A stretch of 59,768 nucleotides of DNA. Origin: Alphaproteobacteria bacterium. GTDB taxonomy: Bacteria; Pseudomonadota; Alphaproteobacteria; Micavibrionales; UBA2020. Under the pieces are notes generated by a model. That model was not told the DNA's origin. It searched no databases and saw nothing but the letters and a program-made list of their open reading frames with translations. The stretch spans positions 1 through 59,768 of the forward strand of contig WGNE01000026.1 in assembly GCA_016124645.1 (NCBI GenBank), in the 5' to 3' direction. Numbering within the stretch: the first letter of the stretch is position 1; every line of letters starts with the position of its first letter. A program made the translations under genes and the position numbers. This document shows, in pieces, positions 51,381 to 59,768 of the stretch.

Positions 51381-51779
51381 ATGCAAGAACCGTCAACGGA
51401 GAATACCGGGGATAACGCACGTCCCGCCAAAAAAACCTCAACCCTTCGCCAGCTCGGCCTTTGGGCCGCCTTCATCGCCGTCGCGGGCGGGGTGGGCTAT
51501 GGCGATTACGCCTTCAACAAGGCCCAGCAGGTCGAGCCCGCCTATGCCGCCGCCATGGCGCAGGGGCAGGCGGAGAAGATGGGCTATATGAACCTGCGGC
51601 TCGAAAGCTTCAATCAGGTCTCGCAGAAGAGCGCGCATATCACCTTCGGCGCGGACAAGCCCGCGCTGGGCGGGCAGGGCACGCTGCATTACAAGGGCGA
51701 GGCCGACTGCAGCACCATGAGCTGCACGGGCATGAAAATCGCCCTCGACAAAAATAATCCCTATACCCCCGGCGTTTAA
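51381..51779 (+). CDS. Membrane-anchored hypothetical protein
   Basis: 132 residues from the ATG at 51381, 10 nt after CCGGAG. An in-frame ATG at 51288 directly abuts the -10 and would lie before the transcription start, so it cannot be used. One transmembrane segment (~residues 27-44, LGLWAAFIAVAGGVGYG), then a periplasmic part with a short beta-rich section and a Cys pair (ADCSTMSCTGM). Function unknown. Confidence 0.65.
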   Translation: MQEPSTENTGDNARPAKKTSTLRQLGLWAAFIAVAGGVGYGDYAFNKAQQVEPAYAAAMAQGQAEKMGYMNLRLESFNQVSQKSAHITFGADKPALGGQGTLHYKGEADCSTMSCTGMKIALDKNNPYTPGV

Positions 51780-51848
51780 AACGCGGGTTTGACCCCGGGC
51801 CGCGGCTTATATATCCTTTTGGTGATATAGGGCCGCGAAAGGGGAAAA

Positions 51849-52367
51849 ATGACGGACGACGTTTTCAAGGGGCAAAAGAAGCTTCGCAAGGCTTCCCTCA
51901 TGGACCCGCCCAACCTCATCAAGGAAAAAGTCGGCAGCGGCGGGTTGAACCCGCTGTTGCTGGAACGCGCGCAGGACGTCATCGACAACAACACCGTGGA
52001 TTTCGCGCCCATCGGCAAGGAACTGCTGGAGCTGCTGGGCGCGACCATCAAGGACGTGCAGGCGGGCAAGGCGAAGGGGGAGGAAGCCATCTCCGCCGTC
52101 ATCTATCCCGCCATGCAATTAAAGGCGCAGGGGGGCATGTTCCACTACCCCCTCATGAGCGCGCTGGCCGACGTGCTGGTGAATTTCCTCGAAACCGTGG
52201 AGACGCTCGACGAAGACGCCATGCGCGTGATCATCGTGCACAAGACAGCCTTCGACCACGTGATGCGCGCCGGCATCAAAAGCGAGAAGGACGCCGCCGG
52301 CCAGGCCCTGCAGAGCGAACTTCTCAAGGCCTGCGCGCGCTATTACAAGAGCCGGGATTTGCTGTAG
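51849..52367 (+). CDS. Hypothetical helical protein
   Basis: 172 residues, mainly helical and soluble, no known family. The central part (FAPIGKELLELLGATIKDVQAG) may form a helical bundle. Its GC content is ordinary. Next gene downstream is AT-rich. Confidence 0.7.
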   Translation: MTDDVFKGQKKLRKASLMDPPNLIKEKVGSGGLNPLLLERAQDVIDNNTVDFAPIGKELLELLGATIKDVQAGKAKGEEAISAVIYPAMQLKAQGGMFHYPLMSALADVLVNFLETVETLDEDAMRVIIVHKTAFDHVMRAGIKSEKDAAGQALQSELLKACARYYKSRDLL

Positions 52368-52488
52368 GGTAGAACGTGATAAAAAGGGACGTGCGAATTT
52401 GAATTTAAACCGCCTCTTTTAATTCGAATGGTTTTCATCTGTGCTCATTGAGCAATGTCTTTTGGCTGTCAATAGGCGGGAGATATGG

Positions 52489-53757
52489 ATGCAATTAAAA
52501 ATGGAAGCGTTTCCTGCCGAATTGCCTGCGGTTCTTAGTCGCTTTTTATCTATTGTAGGGATGGGCAAGTTAAAACCCCGCCTAGATGAAATCGAAAGGC
52601 ATCTAAACGATACCGGTTGGAAAGTTTATGCTGAAGATCGGCTAGGTTTAGAAGTCGCCTTGCTTAAAACTATTAATTATAAAAAAACTACCAGTCGAGT
52701 TCAGTGGCCTCCTAGGACACCTGACCACTACCGCTTGTATTCCTTTATGTTTTCCATTGTAAGCGTTTATCATCATTTATCAGAAAAAGGAAAAAAACGT
52801 CTTTCGGGATATTTAAATAGCTGTCTTGATCAAGAGGATGGCTTTGGGCCGCTTGCTTTTGAGATGCGGTTCGCCAGCTTTCTTATGTCTTCGGGTTTTG
52901 ATGTAACATTTTCTGACTTAGAGGGGATTGAGAACTTTGATTTTCTGGCATGTAAGGGAGAGTATTCTATTGAGGTGGAATGTAAGTTTGTGTCGCAAGA
53001 TATTGGTAGAAAAATTCATCAAAGAAAGTTTCATCAACTAAGTGAATATCTAAAGCCTGTACTCGACGAAGTGATACAGGTAGCCAAAGACGGAACGCTC
53101 ATAAAGTTGGAGTTAAAAGATAGATTAACGGCCAACTTAGAGCAATTGTCTCCTATGAGAGAGGGAATCAAGGAAATTTTAAAAACGGGAAAAGAAACTC
53201 ACACTGATTCCTTCTCGATAACAATGCGAAAATTTTCTATTTCAGATGTTCCTCTTTCGCAAGGAAGACAGTCGTCGTTAGTCGAGAATTTAAGAGAGTT
53301 TGTAAAAAAAAACCTTGATCTTGAAAACTCGAATATTTTACTACGCGCAGAACTTGCAAGTGATGCAGCCATAGTAATCGCTGTCAAGAGCAGAAAGCCC
53401 GACTTGGTCCTTGAAAGGATTTATACAAAACACCTAAAGGCAGCAGCAGACCAGTTGACAGGGAAAAGGCTGGGGATAGCGTGTATGCACTTCGCTGATT
53501 TAAGTGAAGAGCAGCTCCATATCGTAGCTGGAGGGCGGTCCGGGTTAACAGAAACTGTCTATAAGACGCTTAAGAGGCGGCCCCGATTGTATGGCATCGC
53601 AGTGATGGTCAATGGTACGGTATCTGAAAAAAGGAGCTCTTTGCTTTATGCTCCTGCTGTAACTACGGAGAGTGGGCCTTTATATACGTTCACAAATCCA
53701 TTCAGTTCTGTAGACAAGCATGAAGAGGGATTATTTGGAAAAATCTTCAATGCTTAA
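52489..53757 (+). CDS. Putative PD-(D/E)XK-type nuclease-like protein in AT-rich island
   Basis: 422 residues from the ATG at 52489 (GGGAG 6 nt upstream). FEMRFASFLMSSGFDVTF, then NFDFLACKGEYSIEVECKFV has the Glu, Asp and ExK spacing of a restriction-endonuclease-like fold. The rest, helical with KRLGIACMHFADLSEEQL, is not recognised. The codon use is AT-rich, unlike neighbours on both sides, so it was likely acquired. Single gene, no methylase beside it. Confidence 0.55.
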   Translation: MQLKMEAFPAELPAVLSRFLSIVGMGKLKPRLDEIERHLNDTGWKVYAEDRLGLEVALLKTINYKKTTSRVQWPPRTPDHYRLYSFMFSIVSVYHHLSEKGKKRLSGYLNSCLDQEDGFGPLAFEMRFASFLMSSGFDVTFSDLEGIENFDFLACKGEYSIEVECKFVSQDIGRKIHQRKFHQLSEYLKPVLDEVIQVAKDGTLIKLELKDRLTANLEQLSPMREGIKEILKTGKETHTDSFSITMRKFSISDVPLSQGRQSSLVENLREFVKKNLDLENSNILLRAELASDAAIVIAVKSRKPDLVLERIYTKHLKAAADQLTGKRLGIACMHFADLSEEQLHIVAGGRSGLTETVYKTLKRRPRLYGIAVMVNGTVSEKRSSLLYAPAVTTESGPLYTFTNPFSSVDKHEEGLFGKIFNA

Positions 53758-53851
53758 ATTTTCTATTCTGATTATTTTTCAAAGTCAGGGCGGCTAATCA
53801 GGGCTGTTTGTGGAGTTAGATATCTCCACTCATCAGCATTCTTTAAGAACT

Positions 53852-54880
53852 TTACACCCAGTCCAGAATGACCTTGCCGCTTTCGCCGGAGGCCATGACC
53901 TCGAAGGCTTGCTCGTACTCGTCGATGTGGAAGTGGTGGGTGATCATGGGGGCGAGGTTGAGGCCGGACTGCACCATGGCGCGCATCTTGTACCATGTCT
54001 CGTACATCTCGCGGCCGTAGATGCCCTTGATGAAAAGCCCTTTGAAAATCACCTGCGTCCAGTCGATGGCGGTATCGGCGGGGGGGATGCCCAGCAGGGC
54101 GATGTTGCCGCCGTGGCGCATCTGCGCGATCATCTGCCGGAGCGCGGCGGGGCTGCCCGACATTTCAAGCCCGACGTCGAAACCCTCGGTCATGCCGAGG
54201 TCGTTCATGACTTCCTTCAGCTCTTCCTCCTGCACGTTGACGGTGCGCGTCGCGCCCATGCGTTTGGCGAGGTTGAGGCGGTAGGGGTTGATGTCCGTCA
54301 CCACCACGTTGCGCGCGCCGGCGAATTTGCAGATGGCCGCCGCCATGCAGCCGATGGGCCCGCCGCCGGTGATCAGCACGTCCTCGCCCACGAGGTCGAA
54401 GGAAAGGGCGGTATGCGTCGCGTTGCCGAAGGGGTCGAAGAAGGCGGCGATGTCGTCGGGGATGTCGTCCGGCAGCTTGAAGACGTTGGAGGCGGGAAGG
54501 GAGAGGTATTCCGCGAAGGCGCCCTGCCGGTTCACGCCCACGCCCAGCGTATGGCTGCACAGATGCTGCTTGCCCGCGCGGCAGTTGCGGCAATGCCCGC
54601 AGGTGAGGTGCCCTTCGCCCGAAACGCGCTGGCCGATCTCGATGCCCCGGACCTCGTCGCCGACGGCGGTGACTTCGCCCGCGTATTCATGGCCGGTGAT
54701 GAGGCCGACGGGCACGTTCTTCCGCGACCATTCGTCCCATTTGTAGATATGGATGTCCGTCCCGCAGATGGCGGTCTTCTTGATCTTGATCAGCACGTCG
54801 TTGGGGCCGATGGCGGGGATCTCCGCGTCGGTCTTCATCCAGATGCCGGGCTTCGGCTCTTTTTTGTAGAGGGCTTTCAT
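53852..54880 (-). CDS. tdh: L-threonine 3-dehydrogenase
   Basis: 342-residue zinc alcohol dehydrogenase family enzyme making 2-amino-3-ketobutyrate from threonine. Catalytic zinc motif [21 protein letters not shown], structural zinc [15 protein letters not shown], and GGGPIG for NAD. KVILDWV ends the family sequence. GGGAGA is just before the ATG at 54880. Pathway partner kbl lies 0.7 kb upstream on the same strand. Confidence 0.95.
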   Translation of the reverse strand: MKALYKKEPKPGIWMKTDAEIPAIGPNDVLIKIKKTAICGTDIHIYKWDEWSRKNVPVGLITGHEYAGEVTAVGDEVRGIEIGQRVSGEGHLTCGHCRNCRAGKQHLCSHTLGVGVNRQGAFAEYLSLPASNVFKLPDDIPDDIAAFFDPFGNATHTALSFDLVGEDVLITGGGPIGCMAAAICKFAGARNVVVTDINPYRLNLAKRMGATRTVNVQEEELKEVMNDLGMTEGFDVGLEMSGSPAALRQMIAQMRHGGNIALLGIPPADTAIDWTQVIFKGLFIKGIYGREMYETWYKMRAMVQSGLNLAPMITHHFHIDEYEQAFEVMASGESGKVILDWV

Positions 54881-54970
54881 TTTTCTCCCTTTTCCAAGGG
54901 GATGATGCACCAAGTGCCCTTGGCTCTCAACTTGTATTTGGGCGGGGGGTGTTTGGACACCCGAAAAGAA

Positions 54971-54999
54971 TTGACATAACAAAGCCCCGCGCGTATAGT
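54971..54999 (+). promoter_or_regulatory. Promoter of the gene between tdh and kbl
   Basis: TTGACA (54971-54976), 17-nt spacer, TATAGT (54994-54999). Confidence 0.75.
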
Positions 55000-55044
55000 C
55001 ATTGCCATTGCACGAAAAAACGACGGAAAAACAAGGGTAAAGCC

Positions 55045-55530
55045 ATGAATTTCAACAGCAAGGCGCAGAAGAAGACCTATTTCAAGCCCATCGACGTCAT
55101 CGGCGCATGGTCGAGCGACACGCTGGAAGAGGTCATGGAGCTGGTCGGCCCCGATGTGGGCAAGCTGGCCACCGCGCTCAACGGCGCGCTGAATGTTTTC
55201 GTCGATGACGTCATGGAGCTCAAGACGGAAGATCGCTGCTACGTCGATGTTTCCAGCGACCCCGAATTCCGCGATATCGTGAAGGAAGTCATCATTCCTT
55301 CCACCGTTCCCAGCTTTCACGCCCTTGCCGAGAGCGTCGCGAAAGCCGCGCAGGAAATCGGCGGGGAAGACCTCGCCCGCAAGGTGACGGAGGGCTTCAA
55401 GGCCGCCTGCGAAAAGGCGAAGAAATACGACATCAACGACCCCGCCGTCGAAGACCTGCGTTCCGTCTTCGAGCGCAAGAACCCCTTCAAGGTGGTCGAT
55501 ATCTCCCGCCCCGACAAATCCGAGCCCTGA
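55045..55530 (+). CDS. Hypothetical protein between tdh and kbl
   Basis: 161 residues, soluble and helical with an acidic stretch ([17 protein letters not shown]). No family known. It is on the strand opposite to the two threonine genes and has its own strong promoter. Start ATG at 55045 after AAGGG. Confidence 0.7.
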   Translation: MNFNSKAQKKTYFKPIDVIGAWSSDTLEEVMELVGPDVGKLATALNGALNVFVDDVMELKTEDRCYVDVSSDPEFRDIVKEVIIPSTVPSFHALAESVAKAAQEIGGEDLARKVTEGFKAACEKAKKYDINDPAVEDLRSVFERKNPFKVVDISRPDKSEP

Positions 55531-55536
55531 TTTTGC

Positions 55537-56757
<1,221 letters not shown>

Positions 56758-56870
56758 GTGGTTGCTCCTTTTGCTGGAATTTCCTGCCGGGGAGTCTAGT
56801 ACAACGGGCAGGCGGCTGAAACCCGAAACCCTTTGAAATCCGTATGAACTTTGGTTCGGGGGAGGCGTCC

Positions 56871-56899
56871 TTGACATAAAGCATGTATTTCCGTATAGT
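56871..56899 (+). promoter_or_regulatory. Promoter of the small gene upstream of msrA
   Basis: TTGACA (56871-56876), 17-nt spacer, TATAGT (56894-56899). Confidence 0.75.
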
Positions 56900-56979
56900 C
56901 CGACCCTTCCACGGGTCGGGGCCCGAAACAGAAGGCCCGACCGCGCGGCATGTTTTCATTTTTTGAGGAGTGTACCGAT

Positions 56980-57417
56980 ATGGCCAATGATTTCGAAACC
57001 AAGAAAGTCGCGGCGAGCATCGCGCAGGTGATCAACGACAGGCTGCGCAGCGCGCCTGCACTGGCGCAGGCGTTCAAGACGGCCGCCACGCCCGAGCAAA
57101 AAGCCGAGTACAACAGGCTGAGCAACGTCATTTTCGAAGCCTCCCTGGGCACGGCCGCGGCGGGTTCCAAGAAGGAAAAAGAAACCGTCGCCGCATCGCT
57201 TTTCGACGCGATGATCCAGCGCGCGGACCTTATCGCTGGCATGGCCGTCGAAGCGGAGCCGACGATGGGCGAGTCGCTGACGGGCTTTTTCACGAAGGTC
57301 AAGGACGCGCCGAAATACGCGGAATACGATTTCGGCAAGGCCTATGAAGACGCCGGCGCGACGCTGCTGGCGAAATCCTACGCGGCGGCGCCCAAATCGC
57401 CCAAGCCCGGCGCCTGA
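56980..57417 (+). CDS. Hypothetical helical protein
   Basis: 145 residues, helical, Ala-rich, cytoplasmic (SKKEKETVAASLFDAMIQRADLIAGM). No family known. GAGGAG (56965-56970) sets the ATG. Strong promoter upstream. Convergent with msrA. Confidence 0.7.
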   Translation: MANDFETKKVAASIAQVINDRLRSAPALAQAFKTAATPEQKAEYNRLSNVIFEASLGTAAAGSKKEKETVAASLFDAMIQRADLIAGMAVEAEPTMGESLTGFFTKVKDAPKYAEYDFGKAYEDAGATLLAKSYAAAPKSPKPGA

Positions 57418-57441
57418 CGCAACAAGCGCCAAGCGTTATCG

Positions 57442-57912
57442 TCATATGTGACAGCTCGAGAGCCCGCGCTTTTCAAGGTATTGCTGGTGGTAATCTTCCG
57501 CCATGTGAAATGCCGGCGCGGGCTCGATGCTGGTGACCGCGCGCTTCTTGTATTTGCCGGAGGCGTCCAGCGCGGATTTCGATTTTTCAGCCGCTTCCTT
57601 CTGCGCGCCGGAATAGGTGAAGATGGCGCTGCGGTACTGCGTGCCCACGTCCGGCCCCTGGCGGTTGAGCTGGGTGGGGTCGTGGCAGGCCCAGAAGGTT
57701 TGCAGCAAGACGTCGTATGACAGCTGCTGCGGGTCGTATTCGACCAGCACGACCTCGGCATGGCCGGTGCGGTCACTGCAGACGTCTTCATAGGTCGGGT
57801 TGTCCGTCTTGCCGCCCATGTAGCCGACGGCGGTGCGCGAAACGCCCGGCAACTGCCGGAACGCCGCCTCCACCCCCCAGAAACACCCCGCGCCGAACGC
57901 CGCTTTTTCCAT
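57442..57912 (-). CDS. msrA: Peptide methionine sulfoxide reductase A
   Basis: 156-residue enzyme reducing methionine-S-sulfoxide. Active-site motif GAGCFWG (Cys10); [23 protein letters not shown] and the resolving Cys near the C-terminus (SSCHI) fit the family. AAAGGA precedes the ATG. No MsrB nearby. Confidence 0.95.
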   Translation of the reverse strand: MEKAAFGAGCFWGVEAAFRQLPGVSRTAVGYMGGKTDNPTYEDVCSDRTGHAEVVLVEYDPQQLSYDVLLQTFWACHDPTQLNRQGPDVGTQYRSAIFTYSGAQKEAAEKSKSALDASGKYKKRAVTSIEPAPAFHMAEDYHQQYLEKRGLSSCHI

Positions 57913-57928
57913 GATGAATTCCTTTCTT

Positions 57929-58573
57929 TTAATTATCTGTCGCAGTGTTTGACCAAAATATTTTTTTAAAGTGATTTCGGATGAACTCCGGTGAATTTAC
58001 AGAGGAATACAAGATTACAGCTTGTTTGCTGTTTACGCATAAAACTGATCGCCATCCCAACTCGTCAAAATCAGATATTTGTATCTCCTGTTCCCTGATA
58101 CAAGAAGCGTATCCTCTTGTGGCGTATATTAGTAAATCGAGTTTACTGCGTTCCAGTTTTGTATATTTGCTATCTAATTTACCTGTAAATTCAACGATGA
58201 GATCATATAGTTTTGCAGGAGATGGAACATCATAGGCTTTCAAGTTCCAGCTTACCTCTCGGATACTTTTAGCTTTCTCGGCGGCTCTTCTAGCATTGCC
58301 ATGAAATTCGCTTCTGCGAAAGTTCTCGTCCATTAGTTCTTTAACTTGAAATGATGCATCATGGAACTGAACGTCGGTTTTGCTATTCTGTTCCAGAGAG
58401 CAAATATCCTGATCTGCGAAATCGATCTTTAGTAGCGAAAGGAATTCCTTAACGCTGATGCGCTCCCTTTCTTCTTTTCCTTTGTTGCCAAAAAACTCCT
58501 GTCTTTCCCGCGTGGTCTTCCTGAGATATTCAAGAGCTAGTTGTTCTTCTGTGAGGTGGTCCATTCCAGACAT
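57929..58573 (-). CDS. DUF1780-like putative endonuclease in AT-rich island
   Basis: 214 residues. [39 protein letters not shown] and the C-terminal [19 protein letters not shown]...PEFIRNHF follow the pattern of DUF1780 (annotated putative endonuclease), with a D-x(n)-x-V-K-E arrangement like PD-(D/E)XK. AT-rich and Lys/Asn/Ile-rich, unlike msrA and trhO on each side, so probably acquired. Start 58573; GGGGAAG just upstream. Confidence 0.6.
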   Translation of the reverse strand: MSGMDHLTEEQLALEYLRKTTRERQEFFGNKGKEERERISVKEFLSLLKIDFADQDICSLEQNSKTDVQFHDASFQVKELMDENFRRSEFHGNARRAAEKAKSIREVSWNLKAYDVPSPAKLYDLIVEFTGKLDSKYTKLERSKLDLLIYATRGYASCIREQEIQISDFDELGWRSVLCVNSKQAVILYSSVNSPEFIRNHFKKIFWSNTATDN

Positions 58574-58640
58574 TTTTCTTCCCCGTCAAACTTTCTCTAT
58601 CCAATATGGCTTTCGCGGGAAAGGGGGCAAGGGTTACAGC

Positions 58641-59570
58641 TTATTCGCCCTCGACGCCGTATTTCGCGCCGATGTGCTTCTCGCCCCGCGCCTCGGCCAG
58701 CTTGATCTGTTTCTGGCGTTCGGCGGCGCTCATCCGTTGTTCTTCCGTCAGGCTGTTGTGGCAATGGGGGCAGCAGATGCCTTCCTCGTATTTGTCGCTT
58801 TGCCTGTCCTCCGGCCCCACGGGGTAGCGGCAGGAGGGGCAGAGGATGTAATCGCCCTGCTTCAGCCCGTGGCCGACGGAGACGCGCTGGTCGAAGACGA
58901 AGCATTCGCCCTGCCACAGGCTTTTGTCCTCGGGCATGGTTTCGAGGTATTTCAGGATCCCGCCCTTGAGGTGATAGACGTTTTCGAACCCCAGCTTCTT
59001 CATATAGGCGGAGGCTTTCTCGCAGCGGATGCCGCCGGTGCAGAACATGGCGACCTTTTTGTTCTTTTCGGGGGCGAGGTTCTTTTGCACGTAGTCCGGG
59101 AATTCGCGGAAGGTTTCCGTCTTCGGGTCGATGGCGCCCCTGAAGGTGCCGATGCCGATTTCATACCCGTTGCGCGTGTCGATGAGCACGGTTTCGGGGT
59201 CGGAGATGACCTCGTTCCATTCCTCGGGCGAAAGATAGGTGCCGACGGTCTCGTTCGGGTCCACCTCGGGCAGGCCGATGGTGACGATCTCTTTTTTCAG
59301 CCGCACCTTCATGCGGTAGAAGGGCTGGACGGCGGCGGCGGATTCCTTGTGGTCGAGGTCCTGCAGGCCCGGCAGGCGGCGCAGGAAGTGCAGCACCGCG
59401 TCGATGCCCGCGCGGGGGGCGGCGATGGTGCCGTTGACGCCCTCGGGCGCGAGCAGCAGCGTGCCGCAGACCCCGTTTTCCTCGCAGACGCGCTGGAGCC
59501 GCGCCTGCAGTTCGGGCAGGCCGGAGAGGGGGGTGAATTTGTAAAGTGCGGCGACCACAAAATCCGTCAT
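58641..59570 (-). CDS. trhO: tRNA uridine-5-hydroxylase TrhO (rhodanese-like)
   Basis: 309 residues. It makes 5-hydroxyuridine at the wobble position of tRNA. The rhodanese domain has VLIDTRNGYEIGIGTFRGA and the active loop MFCTGGIRCEKA (Cys177). The C-terminal region has CPSC and CCPHCH cysteine pairs that may bind zinc, typical of the family. The family's YceA fold begins at the N-terminus. Confidence 0.93.
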   Translation of the reverse strand: MTDFVVAALYKFTPLSGLPELQARLQRVCEENGVCGTLLLAPEGVNGTIAAPRAGIDAVLHFLRRLPGLQDLDHKESAAAVQPFYRMKVRLKKEIVTIGLPEVDPNETVGTYLSPEEWNEVISDPETVLIDTRNGYEIGIGTFRGAIDPKTETFREFPDYVQKNLAPEKNKKVAMFCTGGIRCEKASAYMKKLGFENVYHLKGGILKYLETMPEDKSLWQGECFVFDQRVSVGHGLKQGDYILCPSCRYPVGPEDRQSDKYEEGICCPHCHNSLTEEQRMSAAERQKQIKLAEARGEKHIGAKYGVEGE

Positions 59571-59643
59571 GACGTATTGCCTTTCTTTGAGGTGTTTTTA
59601 GACGATTTATCGTGTAAATTAAAGGGGCTTGAAGGGGGCTTTC

Positions 59644-59768
59644 ATGCCGGAACGGATGCTGCAGTTCGAATATTTCCGCCGCGCGCTGGTGTTTTACCGG
59701 CGGTGGATTTCCATGGTCATCCTCTCCACCTGCCTTCTGGGGCTGGTCGGCTATGCCTCGGACGAGAC
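59644..59768 (+). CDS. Membrane protein, N-terminal fragment at window edge
   Basis: Partial; 41 residues from the ATG at 59644 (AAGGGGG upstream): a basic, aromatic start (MPERMLQFEYFRRALVFY) and one hydrophobic segment (ISMVILSTCLLGLVGYA). Runs off the window, so family unknown. It could be a chain-length or exporter protein, but that is a guess. Confidence 0.6.
   Translation, partial: MPERMLQFEYFRRALVFYRRWISMVILSTCLLGLVGYASDE

Overview
The window is GC-rich chromosomal DNA from a Gram-negative bacterium, most likely an alphaproteobacterium. The evidence is a PhaR/phasin polyhydroxyalkanoate (PHA) cluster, a GCS2-type glutamate-cysteine ligase, a periplasmic alpha-2-macroglobulin with PBP1C, repeats of the CTCATCC.../GGGAGAGGG type, and -35/-10 promoters close to TTGACA-17-TATAAT. 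It holds about 50 protein genes. I see no rRNA, tRNA, CRISPR array or intact insertion sequence. Assignments come from reading motifs; no database was searched.

Layout. 1-2664: two-component pair (OmpR-type regulator, then a hybrid histidine kinase cut by the left edge). 2853-8240: GNAT acetyltransferase; an operon of glutamine-synthetase-like ligase, aldehyde dehydrogenase and iron-type alcohol dehydrogenase that fits gamma-glutamylated amino-alcohol catabolism; a membrane protein. 8237-11557: pseudouridine synthase, secreted TIM-barrel protein, repeat-rich Sel1-like membrane protein. 11921-20099: alpha-2-macroglobulin overlapping pbpC. 20152-21447: ArsR regulator with an SRPBCC protein, and a small gene, both apparently leaderless. 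21631-25937: URC1-type cyclohydrolase, Nudix, histidine phosphatase, a TrpF-like protein and uracil phosphoribosyltransferase, a likely uracil-catabolism neighbourhood. 26027-32447: PHA cluster (phaE-phaC leftward; phaB, phaR, phasin and a second reductase rightward) with candidate PhaR operators. 32521-33360: Kir-channel-like protein without a filter.

33680-40317: the most unusual locus, a 1176-residue zincin/VWA protein, an 888-residue AAA+ ATPase and a 106-residue partner, preceded by a 15-codon leader ORF and a perfect 20-bp palindrome. 40318-42730: a scarred intergenic region with a murD-like 5' fragment, an ABC exporter and a palindromic repeat. 42735-49558: M14-type deacylase, glutamate-cysteine ligase, Pro/Ala-rich secreted protein, two tandem Nudix hydrolases, ankyrin protein, small hypotheticals. 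49564-59768: ALDH7, several unknown genes, tdh and kbl (threonine to glycine), msrA, trhO, and two AT-rich islands each with a putative PD-(D/E)XK-type nuclease; a membrane protein gene is cut by the right edge.

The genome context is mostly core metabolism. The best candidates for new biology are the zincin-VWA/AAA+ locus, the TrpF-like protein beside URC1/UPRT, the histone-H1-like tail on PhaE, the filterless Kir-like protein, and leaderless promoters in which an operator fills the spacer.
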